Assembly (NCBI GenBank): GCA_039986595.1 | Contig: JBDWQJ010000006.1 | Location: 1-64,000, forward strand | Length of the DNA: 64,000 nt | Direction: 5' to 3' | From: Lentilitoribacter sp039986595 | GTDB taxonomy: Bacteria; Pseudomonadota; Alphaproteobacteria; Rhizobiales; Rhizobiaceae | Translations under genes and position numbers: made by a program | Shown here: positions 18,008 through 27,476 of the stretch, in pieces | How positions within the stretch are numbered: position 1 is the stretch's first letter | How the letters are laid out: the number at the start of each line of letters is the position of its first letter | Notes under the pieces: model-generated | What the model was told of the DNA's origin: nothing | The model's input: only the letters and a program-made list of their open reading frames with translations | The model's database searches: none

Positions 18008-18763
18008 ATGCAAGGCTTTTCGTATCAACTTTATTCCTCACGTAACTTTCCCCCGCTGGATATTACATTGAGCATGCTATCAAACCTTGGTTATGTAGGT
18101 GTAGAAAGCTATGGCGCGCTTTTGCAAAATATAGAAGATCCTGCTGCAACCCGTGCTTTGCTTGACCAGAACAATTTGGCCATGAAGTCCAGCCATGTAG
18201 GCCTTGATTTCATCAAAGACGATCCAAAAGGTGTTATCGCACTTTGCAACACATTGGGTATCACCAATGTTTACGGACCATATTTGCAGGCAGAAGATCG
18301 CCCAACAACATCAGCAGGCTGGGTTGAGTTTGCAAAATCACTCACTGAAATGAGCAAACCATTGCGTGATGCTGGTCTTGGGTTTGGATGGCACAACCAT
18401 GACTTTGAGTTTACAGCGCTCCAAGATGGTGGTCTTCCAATGGAAATCATGTTGGATGAAGCTGATGCACTTGAAATGGAATTTGATGTCGCATGGGCTG
18501 TTCGCGCTGATTACGATCCAATTGAGTTTATCAAAAAATACACATCACGGATCACAGCTGCCCACGTTAAAGACATCGCACCAGAAGGCGAGTGCGCTGA
18601 TGAAGATGGATGGGCTGATGTCGGACACGGTGTGATCGACTGGCCAAGCATCTTTGGTGAACTTCAAGCAGTTGGAACGGAGCTCTTTGTCATGGAGCAT
18701 GACAACCCTAGCGATCATCATCGTTTTGCAAAGCGCTCTATTGAAAACTGTTTGAAATTCTAG
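18008..18763 (+). CDS. Sugar isomerase/epimerase-like TIM-barrel protein
   Basis: A 251-residue protein of the xylose isomerase-like TIM-barrel (AP endonuclease 2) superfamily. Putative metal ligands lie in WHNHDFEF, AAHVKDIAPEG and FVMEHDNPS. Members include hydroxypyruvate isomerase, inosose dehydratase, epimerases and the lyase/hydratase subunits of 3-keto-glycoside pathways. It is paired with the Gfo/Idh/MocA oxidoreductase immediately downstream. The reaction is not determinable from sequence alone. Confidence 0.8.
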   Translation: MQGFSYQLYSSRNFPPLDITLSMLSNLGYVGVESYGALLQNIEDPAATRALLDQNNLAMKSSHVGLDFIKDDPKGVIALCNTLGITNVYGPYLQAEDRPTTSAGWVEFAKSLTEMSKPLRDAGLGFGWHNHDFEFTALQDGGLPMEIMLDEADALEMEFDVAWAVRADYDPIEFIKKYTSRITAAHVKDIAPEGECADEDGWADVGHGVIDWPSIFGELQAVGTELFVMEHDNPSDHHRFAKRSIENCLKF

Positions 18764-18784
18764 ACTACAGTAAGGATAAATCTC

Positions 18785-19921
18785 ATGAAAAAACTAGGTG
18801 TAGGCATCATTGGATGCGGAAACGTCTCAGCCCACTATATGCGTTATGGTAGTATGTTTAATGGTGTAGAAATCATCGCATGTGCAGATATAAATCCAGA
18901 AGCTGCCAAAGCGCGGGCCGAAGAATTTAATCTGCGCGCCGATACAATTGAAGGTCTTTTGGCTGCAGATGACATCGATATTATTATCAATCTTACAATC
19001 CCGGCAGCGCATCTGGAAGTGTCTCAATCAATCCTAAATGCTGGAAAACACGTTTATTCGGAAAAGCCATATGTATTAAGCACCCAAGAAGGTGACACAC
19101 TTAAAAAACTTGCTACCGATAAGGGGCTTCGAATTGGTTCAGCACCGGATACTTTCTTAGGCGGAAGTCATCAACAAGCAAGACATCTTATAGACACAGG
19201 TGCCATTGGCAAAGTCACCTCTGGTACCGCCATCATTATGGGCCACGGCATGGAGCACTGGCATCCAAATCCAGACTTCTTCTACCAACCGGGCGCTGGT
19301 CCAATTCTAGATATCGGCCCTTATTACATCTCAAATCTTGTTCAATTGCTTGGACCTGTTGAGCGTATTTCTGCCATGACATCTACACCATCAAAAACAA
19401 GAACCATTTCAAATGGTCCGCGTAATGGTGAAACAGTTCCTGTCGATACACCAACAACTATTCATGCATTGCTGCAATTTAAAAGTGGCGCGATCATCAC
19501 TGTCATCTGTAGTTGGGATGTTTGGGATCACGACCATAATCACATGGAACTTTATGGTGAAGATGGAACCATGTATTTACCCGATCCAAATTTCTTTGCT
19601 GGCGACTTGAAAATAACATCAGGCAACGAACCAGTAGACCTCTCATCTTGGGAGCATCCATTCACGGTTCCAAACTTTAAAAACGACAATGCTGGTGGCG
19701 AAATGTTGGCAAACTATCGTGGCGCTGGTTTATCTGACATGTCACTTGCGATCCAAGAAGGTCGTGGGCACAGATGTTCAATGGAATTTGCCCATCACGT
19801 GGTCGACATCATGACATCAGTTTTAACAGCAGGTGAAACAGGTCAATCTGTTGAGCTAACAACAACATGCGAACGCCCTGATGCACTTAATGCAGCGGCG
19901 GCGCAAAACCTATTAGCGTAA
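18785..19921 (+). CDS. Gfo/Idh/MocA family oxidoreductase
   Basis: A 378-residue NAD(P)-dependent sugar dehydrogenase-like protein. The Rossmann motif GIIGCGNVSAHYM is at the N-terminus and the catalytic-lysine motif SEKPYVLS follows at about residue 95; a GPILDIGPYYISNL segment matches the family's DxGxH-like active-site region, here with tyrosine. It lies 21 bases after the TIM-barrel gene and 24 before the next one, within the glycan operon. Likely substrates are the freed monosaccharide or an intact glycoside (inference). Confidence 0.87.
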   Translation: MKKLGVGIIGCGNVSAHYMRYGSMFNGVEIIACADINPEAAKARAEEFNLRADTIEGLLAADDIDIIINLTIPAAHLEVSQSILNAGKHVYSEKPYVLSTQEGDTLKKLATDKGLRIGSAPDTFLGGSHQQARHLIDTGAIGKVTSGTAIIMGHGMEHWHPNPDFFYQPGAGPILDIGPYYISNLVQLLGPVERISAMTSTPSKTRTISNGPRNGETVPVDTPTTIHALLQFKSGAIITVICSWDVWDHDHNHMELYGEDGTMYLPDPNFFAGDLKITSGNEPVDLSSWEHPFTVPNFKNDNAGGEMLANYRGAGLSDMSLAIQEGRGHRCSMEFAHHVVDIMTSVLTAGETGQSVELTTTCERPDALNAAAAQNLLA

Positions 19922-19945
19922 AAAATAAGTAACGGAGGAAATGAA

Positions 19946-21004
19946 ATGCCAAATACAATGAAAGGTCCAGGAATTTTTCTGGCACAGTTTTTAGGCGATG
20001 AGGCGCCATTTAATTCGTTACCAGCTATTACCAAATGGGCCGCTAGTTTGGGTTATGAAGGTGTGCAAATTCCAACATGGGACGCGCGCATCTTCGATCT
20101 TGAAAAGGCGGCGACATCAAAAGACTATTGCGACGAAGTCAAAGGCATTTGTAAGGATGCTGGCGTTGAAATCACCGAACTTTCAACCCACCTTCAAGGG
20201 CAATTAATTGCGGTAAACCCGGCTTATGATGCACAGTTTGATGGCTTTGCACCTAAAGAAGTGCACGGCAATCCAAGAGCACGTCAGGAATGGGCTGTTC
20301 AACAAATGTTGTGGGCTGCAAAAGCCTGTCAAAATCTTGGACTAACAGGTTCTGTGTCATTCACTGGATCCCTTGCCTTTCCATATCTTTACCCTTGGCC
20401 ACAGCGCCCTCAGGGATTGATTGAGGAGAGCTTTGCAGAGCTTGGACGGCGCTGGACACCAATTCTCAACGCTTATGAAGATGCAGGTGTTGATGTCGGC
20501 TATGAAATTCACCCCGGTGAAGATGTCTTCGATGGCATCACATTTGAAATGTTCCTAGAAGCCGTTGGCAATCACAATCGCTGCATGATCAACTATGATC
20601 CATCGCACTTCTTGTTGCAGCAGCTCGACTATCTCGACTTTATCGACATCTATCATGAACGCATCAGCGCGTTCCACGTTAAAGATGCAGAGTTCAACCC
20701 ATCCGGTCGCCAGGGCGTATATTCAGGTTATCAAAGCTGGACACAACGCGCAGGACGTTTCCGCTCCTTGGGCGATGGTCAGGTCGATTTTGCTGGCATT
20801 TTCTCACGTCTTGCAACACATGGGTTTGATGGATGGCCAGTGCTTGAATGGGAATGTTGTTTAAAGCACCCTGAAGTGGGTGCTGCAGAAGGCGCACCAT
20901 TTATCAAAAGACATACCGTCCCGTTGACCGATAAAGCGTTTGATGATTTCGCAGATGCTGGAACGGACATCGATGCAATCCACAAAATGATCGGCATTAA
21001 ATAA
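19946..21004 (+). CDS. Second sugar isomerase/epimerase-like TIM-barrel protein
   Basis: A 352-residue member of the same superfamily as the gene at 18008 but about 100 residues longer and not closely similar. Metal-site candidates are EIHPGEDVFDG, NYDPSHFL, FHVKDAEF and LEWECC. SD GGAGGAAATGAA precedes the ATG at 19946. It forms the second isomerase-oxidoreductase pair with the gene at 21030. Close relatives are usually annotated only as sugar phosphate isomerase/epimerase. Confidence 0.82.
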   Translation: MPNTMKGPGIFLAQFLGDEAPFNSLPAITKWAASLGYEGVQIPTWDARIFDLEKAATSKDYCDEVKGICKDAGVEITELSTHLQGQLIAVNPAYDAQFDGFAPKEVHGNPRARQEWAVQQMLWAAKACQNLGLTGSVSFTGSLAFPYLYPWPQRPQGLIEESFAELGRRWTPILNAYEDAGVDVGYEIHPGEDVFDGITFEMFLEAVGNHNRCMINYDPSHFLLQQLDYLDFIDIYHERISAFHVKDAEFNPSGRQGVYSGYQSWTQRAGRFRSLGDGQVDFAGIFSRLATHGFDGWPVLEWECCLKHPEVGAAEGAPFIKRHTVPLTDKAFDDFADAGTDIDAIHKMIGIK

Positions 21005-21029
21005 GTAAGATGCATAAATAGGTGAGAGT

Positions 21030-22181
21030 ATGACGAGCGCTGAATTACAAAAACCCTTAAAACTTGGCATGGTTGGCGGTGGCGAAGGCGCTTTCATCGG
21101 TGCCGTTCATCGCATTGCTGCACGCATTGATAATAGGTTTTCATTCGTTGCAGGTGCTTTATCATCAAACCCAGATCGTGCGCTAAGATCCGGCCTAGCT
21201 CTTGGTCTTTCTGAGGATCGTATTTACTCAGATTTTAAAGAAATGGCGATCCGCGAAGCAGCGCGCGAAGATGGCATTGATGCTGTTTCAATCGTCACGC
21301 CAAATCACATGCATGCGCCTGTTGCGAAAGCGTTTTTAAAAGCTGGCATTCATGTCATTTGTGACAAGCCACTTACTGCACAATTGGAAGAAGCACTTGA
21401 GCTGGAACAAGTCGTCAAAAGCAGCGGCAAATTATTTGTGCTCACGCATAATTACACCGGCTATCCGATGATGCGTCAGGCGCGCGAGATGGTGCAAAAT
21501 GGTGATCTTGGTAACATCCGAGTTGTGCAAGCTGAATATGCGCAAGACTGGTTGACGGTTCCCGCAGATGACGACAATAAACAAGCTGCATGGCGCACCG
21601 ATCCAAAGATGGCAGGCGCTGGAGCAATCGGCGATATTGGCACCCATGCTTATAATCTTGCGTGCTTTGTATCTGAGTTAAAGGTTGATCAACTCGCAGC
21701 TGAGCTTTCAAGTTTTGTTGGCGCAAGACTTGTTGATGACAATGCGCATATTAACTTACGTTTTGAAGGTGGCGCGCGCGGCAGCATTTGGGCGAGCCAA
21801 ATTGCGCCGGGCAATGAGAACGGCTTAAAACTACGGGTCTATGGGGAAAAAGGTGGGATCGAATGGTCTCAAGAAAACCCAAATAATCTTTGGTACACAC
21901 CCTTTGGCGAGGCAAAAAGATTGATCACCCGTTCTGGTGCAGGTGCGTCTGATTTAGCAAACCGTGTGAGCCGTACCCCGGGTGGACATCCAGAAGGGTA
22001 TCTAGAAGGCTTTGCAACAATTTATACCGAAGCTGCGGATGCAATCATCGCCTATGAAAATGGCGGCACCCTGCCAGATGGCCATCATATTAACTCAATT
22101 GAAGAAGGTATGGCCGGCATGAAATTCATTGATGCTTGTCAGCGATCTTCCAAAAATGATGCCAGCTGGGTTTCTCTCTAG
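21030..22181 (+). CDS. Second Gfo/Idh/MocA family oxidoreductase
   Basis: A 383-residue NAD(P)-dependent oxidoreductase. The N-terminal GMVGGGEGAFIGAVHR motif is a variant dinucleotide-binding turn found in a distinct subgroup of the family; CDKPLTAQ carries the catalytic lysine, and GAIGDIGTHAYNLA supplies the conserved aspartate and histidine. It is the last gene of the operon and converges on the GH43 gene at 22208. It differs clearly from the other oxidoreductase in the operon, so the two probably act on different intermediates. Confidence 0.88.
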   Translation: MTSAELQKPLKLGMVGGGEGAFIGAVHRIAARIDNRFSFVAGALSSNPDRALRSGLALGLSEDRIYSDFKEMAIREAAREDGIDAVSIVTPNHMHAPVAKAFLKAGIHVICDKPLTAQLEEALELEQVVKSSGKLFVLTHNYTGYPMMRQAREMVQNGDLGNIRVVQAEYAQDWLTVPADDDNKQAAWRTDPKMAGAGAIGDIGTHAYNLACFVSELKVDQLAAELSSFVGARLVDDNAHINLRFEGGARGSIWASQIAPGNENGLKLRVYGEKGGIEWSQENPNNLWYTPFGEAKRLITRSGAGASDLANRVSRTPGGHPEGYLEGFATIYTEAADAIIAYENGGTLPDGHHINSIEEGMAGMKFIDACQRSSKNDASWVSL

Positions 22182-22207
22182 CTTGATATGATCTTTACCC
22201 TGAAGCG

Positions 22208-23803
22208 CTAAACCTCAGGGTAATAACCAAATCGTTTAAAGCTTGCGCTTTTGCCGTGCCCGTTCACATCAAATGCGACCATACCAACAAACGCGCCAGT
22301 AAAGGATGAATGTTCGCCCACCCCGCCTTCATCTGAAATCACAGATGCATCCATTGAAGGCCCGATTGGCTGCCATGCCTGCTCACCGACCATACGCCAG
22401 AAAAACTGCTGCACTTTTTCATCAACTTCAACACGCAATTCAATATTCCCATCTGGAATAGCCACAGGTGCGTCTAAGAGAAATTCAAGCTCACCCATTG
22501 GCCAATTGCCAGGGCAGGATTGAATAACGAGACAACGACCAAGCTCTTCATCTGCCGTGACCAGAAGTGCATGATACTTGGTCTGATTGTAATAAGTCGT
22601 CAAACCCGCACCATGTTGGTAAGTCTCAGGTGAAAAATCTGTGACCGTTGTGGCGGAATAACTATGATGTTCTTGACGGCGCGCAACCAAAGCCTGTTCA
22701 AACCAGCTTCCAATCATCTCGCGCCCGATCAGCGTTAAACCCGTTGCTTCACTTTTAAAAATTCGCTCAGTTTCTGGTGTACGCAACCATTGAAATTCTA
22801 TTGGCAGGTCTTGCCCTTTAAACTCATGCTCAACAACTTTCGGAGCATGAGGCTCAATGCCTTCTAATTGAATTTCTTGGCGTGCTAACGAAGAGCCATG
22901 CTCTAAATAAAGCCAGTCATCATCTTTCCATACACAACGTTCAATGCCAGTTTCACGACCCAGCGGGCAGAAGTTTCCATCAAGTGGACGCCCCATAAGA
23001 AACGTATGATAAAATTCACCATTTGGCGTATCGATATATTGGCCATGGCCTGTTCTCTGGATTGGGTGCTCTGAAGCATCTTTGGCAGTGATAACGTGCT
23101 TATCGGGGTGCGTTTCATAAGGCCCTTCAATTTGCCGCGAACGCGCCATCGTCACCGCATGTTTATAACCCGTACCACCTTCTGCAACGGTTAGATAATA
23201 ATAGCCATTGCGTTTGAAAATATGTGGACCTTCGGTCAGTCCAAGATCAGTTCCAGCATAGATATCAACTGCAGGACCGAACAGGCCTTTTTCCTCTGAC
23301 CATTCCTGCAACAAAGTACCATTAAAACGATGGTGAGCCTGATTAACACCTGTTCCTTTTTGGCGGTGGTTCCATTGCATATTCATGAACCACTTTCGCC
23401 CGTCGTCGTCATGAAATAATGATGGGTCAAACCCGGATGAATTAATGAAAATGCGCTCAGACCATTCGCCATCAATTGTCTCGCAAGTCACAATGTAATT
23501 ATGGCTATCTTTGGAACTACCCCAAAGGCGTTTGACGTCTGTATAAACCAACCAAAATTTCCCATCAGCATGGCTCAAACAAGGCGCCCAAATGCCGCCG
23601 CTATCTGGGTTTCCACGCATATCAAGCTGATCAGCGCGATTTAAAGGACGCGAGACAAGCTCCCAATTGACCAAATCCTTACTGTGGTGAATTTGCACAC
23701 CGGGATACCACTCAAATGTGGAGGTCGCGATGTAATAATCATCCCCAACCCTGCAGATTGATGGATCAGGATTAAAGCCTGGTAATATAGGGTTTTTGAT
23801 CAT
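22208..23803 (-). CDS. GH43 beta-xylosidase/arabinofuranosidase
   Basis: A 531-residue glycoside hydrolase of family 43, resembling the two-domain beta-xylosidases. The catalytic base is D13 in LPGFNPDPS, the pKa-modulating aspartate is in SGFDPSLFHDDDG, and the acid is the glutamate of GLTEGPH. The C-terminal beta-sandwich runs from about residue 330. No signal peptide is seen, so it is cytoplasmic and acts on imported xylo- or arabino-oligosaccharides. SD GGAGG lies just before the ATG. It is convergent with the mannosidase operon, which adds a xylose- or arabinose-containing branch to the likely substrate range. Confidence 0.9.
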   Translation of the reverse strand: MIKNPILPGFNPDPSICRVGDDYYIATSTFEWYPGVQIHHSKDLVNWELVSRPLNRADQLDMRGNPDSGGIWAPCLSHADGKFWLVYTDVKRLWGSSKDSHNYIVTCETIDGEWSERIFINSSGFDPSLFHDDDGRKWFMNMQWNHRQKGTGVNQAHHRFNGTLLQEWSEEKGLFGPAVDIYAGTDLGLTEGPHIFKRNGYYYLTVAEGGTGYKHAVTMARSRQIEGPYETHPDKHVITAKDASEHPIQRTGHGQYIDTPNGEFYHTFLMGRPLDGNFCPLGRETGIERCVWKDDDWLYLEHGSSLARQEIQLEGIEPHAPKVVEHEFKGQDLPIEFQWLRTPETERIFKSEATGLTLIGREMIGSWFEQALVARRQEHHSYSATTVTDFSPETYQHGAGLTTYYNQTKYHALLVTADEELGRCLVIQSCPGNWPMGELEFLLDAPVAIPDGNIELRVEVDEKVQQFFWRMVGEQAWQPIGPSMDASVISDEGGVGEHSSFTGAFVGMVAFDVNGHGKSASFKRFGYYPEV

Positions 23804-23892
23804 TGCATCCTCCTTTTTTTAACGTTTAAAAAAATACACTAAATTGAAGAGAACACCAAGCTTTTAAGGCAACAAATATCAAATAATGTCGA

Positions 23893-25041
23893 TTACTTGG
23901 ATAAGTCTTTGATCTCCAAATATTGTGCAATATTACCGATTTCATCCATCCATTCATTGACAATAGCAAGTGAAGATGGAGCTGCTGAAACACCGGGGGT
24001 AATTTCATTTTTCAAAACAGAGTTTACAGCTAATGAGACAGTAATAGAAACCAACTGCGCCATGGCTGAACCTTTATCATTACCATGCGCATCAAGCGAG
24101 TAGGTTTTATGAAAAACAGTTTCACCGGAGCCATTTTCAGCTTTTAGCGAAACACATAAAACCACGCGATCAGGTTCGTTCTCATCATATGAATGCTGTT
24201 CTAAAAGCTCGTCTGAAATCTGCTTAAGGCGCGCATCCCCTTCTGCACCCGACAGAGTTTCGATCTCTTTAAACAAACTCCCCCAAGCCTGGGCCCAACC
24301 ATTCAAACGCAAAGTGCCGCGTACAAATTGTTTCACTTTCCAATTTGGATCAAACTGATAGTCCTCAATAAATGGCAAACTATCTCTGTTGGGATAAACC
24401 TCGAACTCTTCGTCTTGTTCAAGTGGCGCGTTAAAGGTTGATATCGCATCCCAAGGGCGCGCCACATCATAGGGTTTAAAATCTTTGATTGATTTGGATG
24501 GAGATCGCAGTGCTTTTAAAACACCCAATGGCGACCAGCTAAACTTATATCGAAAATCATTGGCAATCTTAGGCACACCACCACAATAAGATACAAAGCT
24601 AAGCTCATTATCTGAATTATATGCATTACAATTGCGATAATCATCGACCAACCAGTGGGCCATCAAATGATCAATCCCCGGATCAAGACCAACCTCATTG
24701 ACAAAAGATAACCCCATTTCACGCGCAGTCGAATGTAAGTCGCGCATTTCAGGTGAGATATAAGAGGACGATACAAAGTGCGCGTTGTTTGCAATGCATT
24801 TCACTGCAATCGGCACGTGCCAATCACCAGGCAACATTGATACGGCAATATCGCCTTCGTTTAACGCTGCAGCTAAGCTATCAATGTCAAAGGCCCGAAT
24901 ATCTACATCAAACCCGCTCAAAGCCTGCTTCGCTGTGGCAACTGTTCTATTCCAAACCACAACCTTGTGGCCATCGGTGATTAGCTTTTTCAAACCCGGT
25001 AGTGATGACAGACCAGTACCAACCCAGTGAATTGTTGTCAT
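23893..25041 (-). CDS. Saccharopine dehydrogenase-like protein (glutamate-forming type)
   Basis: A 382-residue protein of the saccharopine dehydrogenase/reductase family. A Rossmann fold opens with HWVGTGLSSLPGLKKL, and the diagnostic EVGLDPGIDHLMAHW segment (LDPGIDH) is conserved. Members release or condense glutamate and aminoadipate semialdehyde with saccharopine. It lies 18 bases downstream of the lysine-forming saccharopine dehydrogenase gene, so the two form an operon that could convert lysine to aminoadipate semialdehyde. The glycine-rich motif is atypical (GTGLSSLP), so cofactor preference is uncertain. Confidence 0.83.
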   Translation of the reverse strand: MTTIHWVGTGLSSLPGLKKLITDGHKVVVWNRTVATAKQALSGFDVDIRAFDIDSLAAALNEGDIAVSMLPGDWHVPIAVKCIANNAHFVSSSYISPEMRDLHSTAREMGLSFVNEVGLDPGIDHLMAHWLVDDYRNCNAYNSDNELSFVSYCGGVPKIANDFRYKFSWSPLGVLKALRSPSKSIKDFKPYDVARPWDAISTFNAPLEQDEEFEVYPNRDSLPFIEDYQFDPNWKVKQFVRGTLRLNGWAQAWGSLFKEIETLSGAEGDARLKQISDELLEQHSYDENEPDRVVLCVSLKAENGSGETVFHKTYSLDAHGNDKGSAMAQLVSITVSLAVNSVLKNEITPGVSAAPSSLAIVNEWMDEIGNIAQYLEIKDLSK

Positions 25042-25059
25042 GATATCGCCCTTTAAAAC

Positions 25060-26121
25060 TTATGATGTATGTTGTTTGAAAAATTCATTTGCACCGCCCC
25101 ATACACCTTCATCCATGTGATCAAGATTTAACAAATGCGGTAGCAACTGCGCAGCATAATCTTGGCTACTTTCAACAGGAAGCATGGAGGGAAGGTTATC
25201 TATTGCCATGACATCCAAATAGTTAGGTGCATCTTGAACCCGAATGATAGGATCAGCAAAAGTCGTTGAACGGTCATAGACAGGAACGGGATTATAAGGA
25301 CTGTTTGGGTCACACGACACATCAGCAATGACACGAAGCTGTCGATCCGATGTAGTTGCAGATTTCGGAACAAAAACAGGCACATTGGGTGATGCTAATA
25401 TGCAATTCACAAAGATGGTATGATCCAAAATTTCAGGGAACGGACCACCATGCGCTGTCTCTGCCATATCCCATTCTGTAGCATCTATACCAAGTGATCT
25501 TGCAAGTTCCAATGCACCACTGCCAACGCGACCTTTTGCGCCAATCACAATAACATTTGGCTCTTTTGCACCATTCTTCAAAGCATTAAGACAACCATCA
25601 CTCAACTCGGAAATCAAATCGTCTTTATTTCCATAAACACCCACGCTTGCAAGCTTTTCACCCTTTTGCTGTGAAAGCCAAGCCATCATTCCAACCGCAG
25701 CACCTGCAAAACCTGCCCAATAGCCAAAAGCAGCAACACGTCTTTTATTTTCATCTAAAAGATATTCAAGATCATATAGAGCGCCGCCACCACGCTTAAA
25801 ACGAGACAACAATGCAGGCCCTTCCGCTTGCCCTTTGTAAGCATGACCAAACATAATGTGCCGATGGATCAGATCAGGCCCATCTTCATCTAATTCTTTT
25901 AGACCAAATACGATGGCATCTTTTGGTGCGTTCACCCATGAATGTGCCGGCGCGATGTCACAACCTGTATCCTCATATTGGGAAATCTCAATCGCGCGAG
26001 AAGCGCTTTCTTCAACGGTCACTTGATGTCCCGTATCTATCAGTTTCCGAACACCATCTGGCGTAATGCCCACGCGTTGTTCAAATGCTCTTTGTTCTGA
26101 TCGAACCCAAATATGTGCCAT
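25060..26121 (-). CDS. Saccharopine dehydrogenase (L-lysine-forming, LYS1 type)
   Basis: A 353-residue cytosolic enzyme related to fungal LYS1, an NAD-dependent dehydrogenase interconverting saccharopine with lysine plus 2-oxoglutarate. The N-terminal alanine dehydrogenase-like segment (RSEQRAFEQRVGITPDGVRKLID), FGHAYKGQ, FGYWAGFAGAAVG and DVSCDPNSPYNP are characteristic. In bacteria this pathway is uncommon and is used mainly for lysine degradation. It is the first gene of a two-gene operon and divergent from a DegT aminotransferase; a LacI-type palindrome lies in the shared promoter region. Confidence 0.9.
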   Translation of the reverse strand: MAHIWVRSEQRAFEQRVGITPDGVRKLIDTGHQVTVEESASRAIEISQYEDTGCDIAPAHSWVNAPKDAIVFGLKELDEDGPDLIHRHIMFGHAYKGQAEGPALLSRFKRGGGALYDLEYLLDENKRRVAAFGYWAGFAGAAVGMMAWLSQQKGEKLASVGVYGNKDDLISELSDGCLNALKNGAKEPNVIVIGAKGRVGSGALELARSLGIDATEWDMAETAHGGPFPEILDHTIFVNCILASPNVPVFVPKSATTSDRQLRVIADVSCDPNSPYNPVPVYDRSTTFADPIIRVQDAPNYLDVMAIDNLPSMLPVESSQDYAAQLLPHLLNLDHMDEGVWGGANEFFKQHTS

Positions 26122-26188
26122 ATTACCCTCTTAGTATTGAACTATTTGGTCCCATATATAAAATCTACCGTCAACCAATTTTCTGGTA

Positions 26189-26202
26189 TGCAAGCGCTTT
26201 CA
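26189..26202. promoter_or_regulatory. LacI-family operator between saccharopine and DegT genes
   Basis: TGCAAGCGCTTTCA is one mismatch from the perfect palindrome TGAAAGCGCTTTCA, a standard LacI-family operator form. It differs from TGTAATCGATTACA, so a different repressor, not encoded in this window, is implied. It lies 67 bases left of the saccharopine gene's start codon and 74 bases before the DegT gene. Confidence 0.55.
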
Positions 26203-26276
26203 CTTGTGCCACAAATAACGAAAATTCACCGATAAAAACAAGCAAATCAATTTGCTGACGTTATAAGGCCAGATCA

Positions 26277-27476
26277 ATGCCAAAAACACGATTTGAAAAA
26301 CCCTTTACACAACAAGAGGCTATTCCAGATAGCGCGATTACAGAGGCTGTGAAAGTTCTTCAATCTGGTCGTTTACACCGATACAATCTTGTGCCTGGCG
26401 AAGAGGGTGAAACCAATCTTTTGGAGGTGGAATACGCTAAATATCAGGGGTCCAAATATTGTTTGGCGACCACATCAGGTGGCACGGCAATGCAAATTGC
26501 GCTTCGTGCCGTTGGCGCAAAACCCGGTGACAAGATTTTAACAAATGCCTTTACGCTCGCCCCGGTTCCCGGCGCTGTTGCTGCTGTTGGTGGTGAACCT
26601 ATATTTGTTGAAACAACTGAAGATTTGACAATTGATCTCAAAGATTTGGAAGCAAAGTTTACACAAACAGGATCGAAAATTTTACTCTTGTCTCATATGC
26701 GCGGTCACATTGCGCCAATGGAAGAACTTTGTGCCATTGCTAAACAACATGGCGCTGTCGTCATCGAAGATTGCGCCCACACAATGGGTGCTGAGTGGAA
26801 CGGAACGAAAAGCGGTAATTTTGGTGCTATCGGATGTTTTAGCACACAAACATATAAGCATATGAATAGTGGAGAAGGTGGTTTTCTAACCACTGATGAT
26901 GCTGATCTCATGGCAAAAGCCACAATCTTATCAGGCTCTTACATGTTATATGAAAAACATCTCGCCAGACCTGATATGTCTGATTACGCGCATGCAAGAT
27001 ATGAAATGCCAAATTGCTCATCACGCATGGATAATCTACGCGCCGCCATTTTAAGACCCCAACTTGCCGGACTTGATCATAACATCTACCGTTGGAATTC
27101 AAGATATCAAGTTCTGGAGCAAGCATTTAAAAACACCACCGGTCTTAAAGTACGCGAGCGTCCACAATGCGAGAAATATGTCGGCTCGTCCATTCAATTT
27201 TTAATCCCTCATTGGCCACAAGAAAAAATAGAACAATTTGTCAAAAACTGCTTTGATCGCGGCGTTGAATTAAAATGGTTTGGTAATGCCAATCCAGTTG
27301 GGTTCACATCGCGTTACGACAGCTGGACTTACGCACCTAAACAATCTTTAAGTCAAACAATAAAGATATTAAAACAGATCATGGATATGCGCGTTCCATT
27401 AAGCTTTTCAGAAGAAGACTGCGCACTTATCGGCACCATCATCAATGAAGAATTTAGCGCCTTAAATGACAAGTAG
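26277..27476 (+). CDS. DegT/DnrJ/EryC1/StrS family aminotransferase
   Basis: A 399-residue PLP-dependent sugar or cyclitol aminotransferase-like protein. TSGGTAMQIALRAV near residue 63 binds the cofactor phosphate, VIEDCAHTMGA carries the PLP-contacting aspartate, and the lysine is in STQTYKHMNSGEGGF. Family members transaminate nucleotide-linked keto-sugars or scyllo-inosose. No sugar-nucleotide biosynthesis genes are nearby, so a catabolic role on a keto-sugar, cyclitol or amino acid is possible. It overlaps the following transporter gene by 11 bases. Confidence 0.88.
   Translation: MPKTRFEKPFTQQEAIPDSAITEAVKVLQSGRLHRYNLVPGEEGETNLLEVEYAKYQGSKYCLATTSGGTAMQIALRAVGAKPGDKILTNAFTLAPVPGAVAAVGGEPIFVETTEDLTIDLKDLEAKFTQTGSKILLLSHMRGHIAPMEELCAIAKQHGAVVIEDCAHTMGAEWNGTKSGNFGAIGCFSTQTYKHMNSGEGGFLTTDDADLMAKATILSGSYMLYEKHLARPDMSDYAHARYEMPNCSSRMDNLRAAILRPQLAGLDHNIYRWNSRYQVLEQAFKNTTGLKVRERPQCEKYVGSSIQFLIPHWPQEKIEQFVKNCFDRGVELKWFGNANPVGFTSRYDSWTYAPKQSLSQTIKILKQIMDMRVPLSFSEEDCALIGTIINEEFSALNDK

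Noticed and set aside
23812..23834. T-run, AACGTT, A-run block upstream of GH43
   Set aside because: It looks like a palindrome but the two halves are offset by one base, and the A/T runs make chance likely; part of it is simply the region before the GH43 Shine-Dalgarno.
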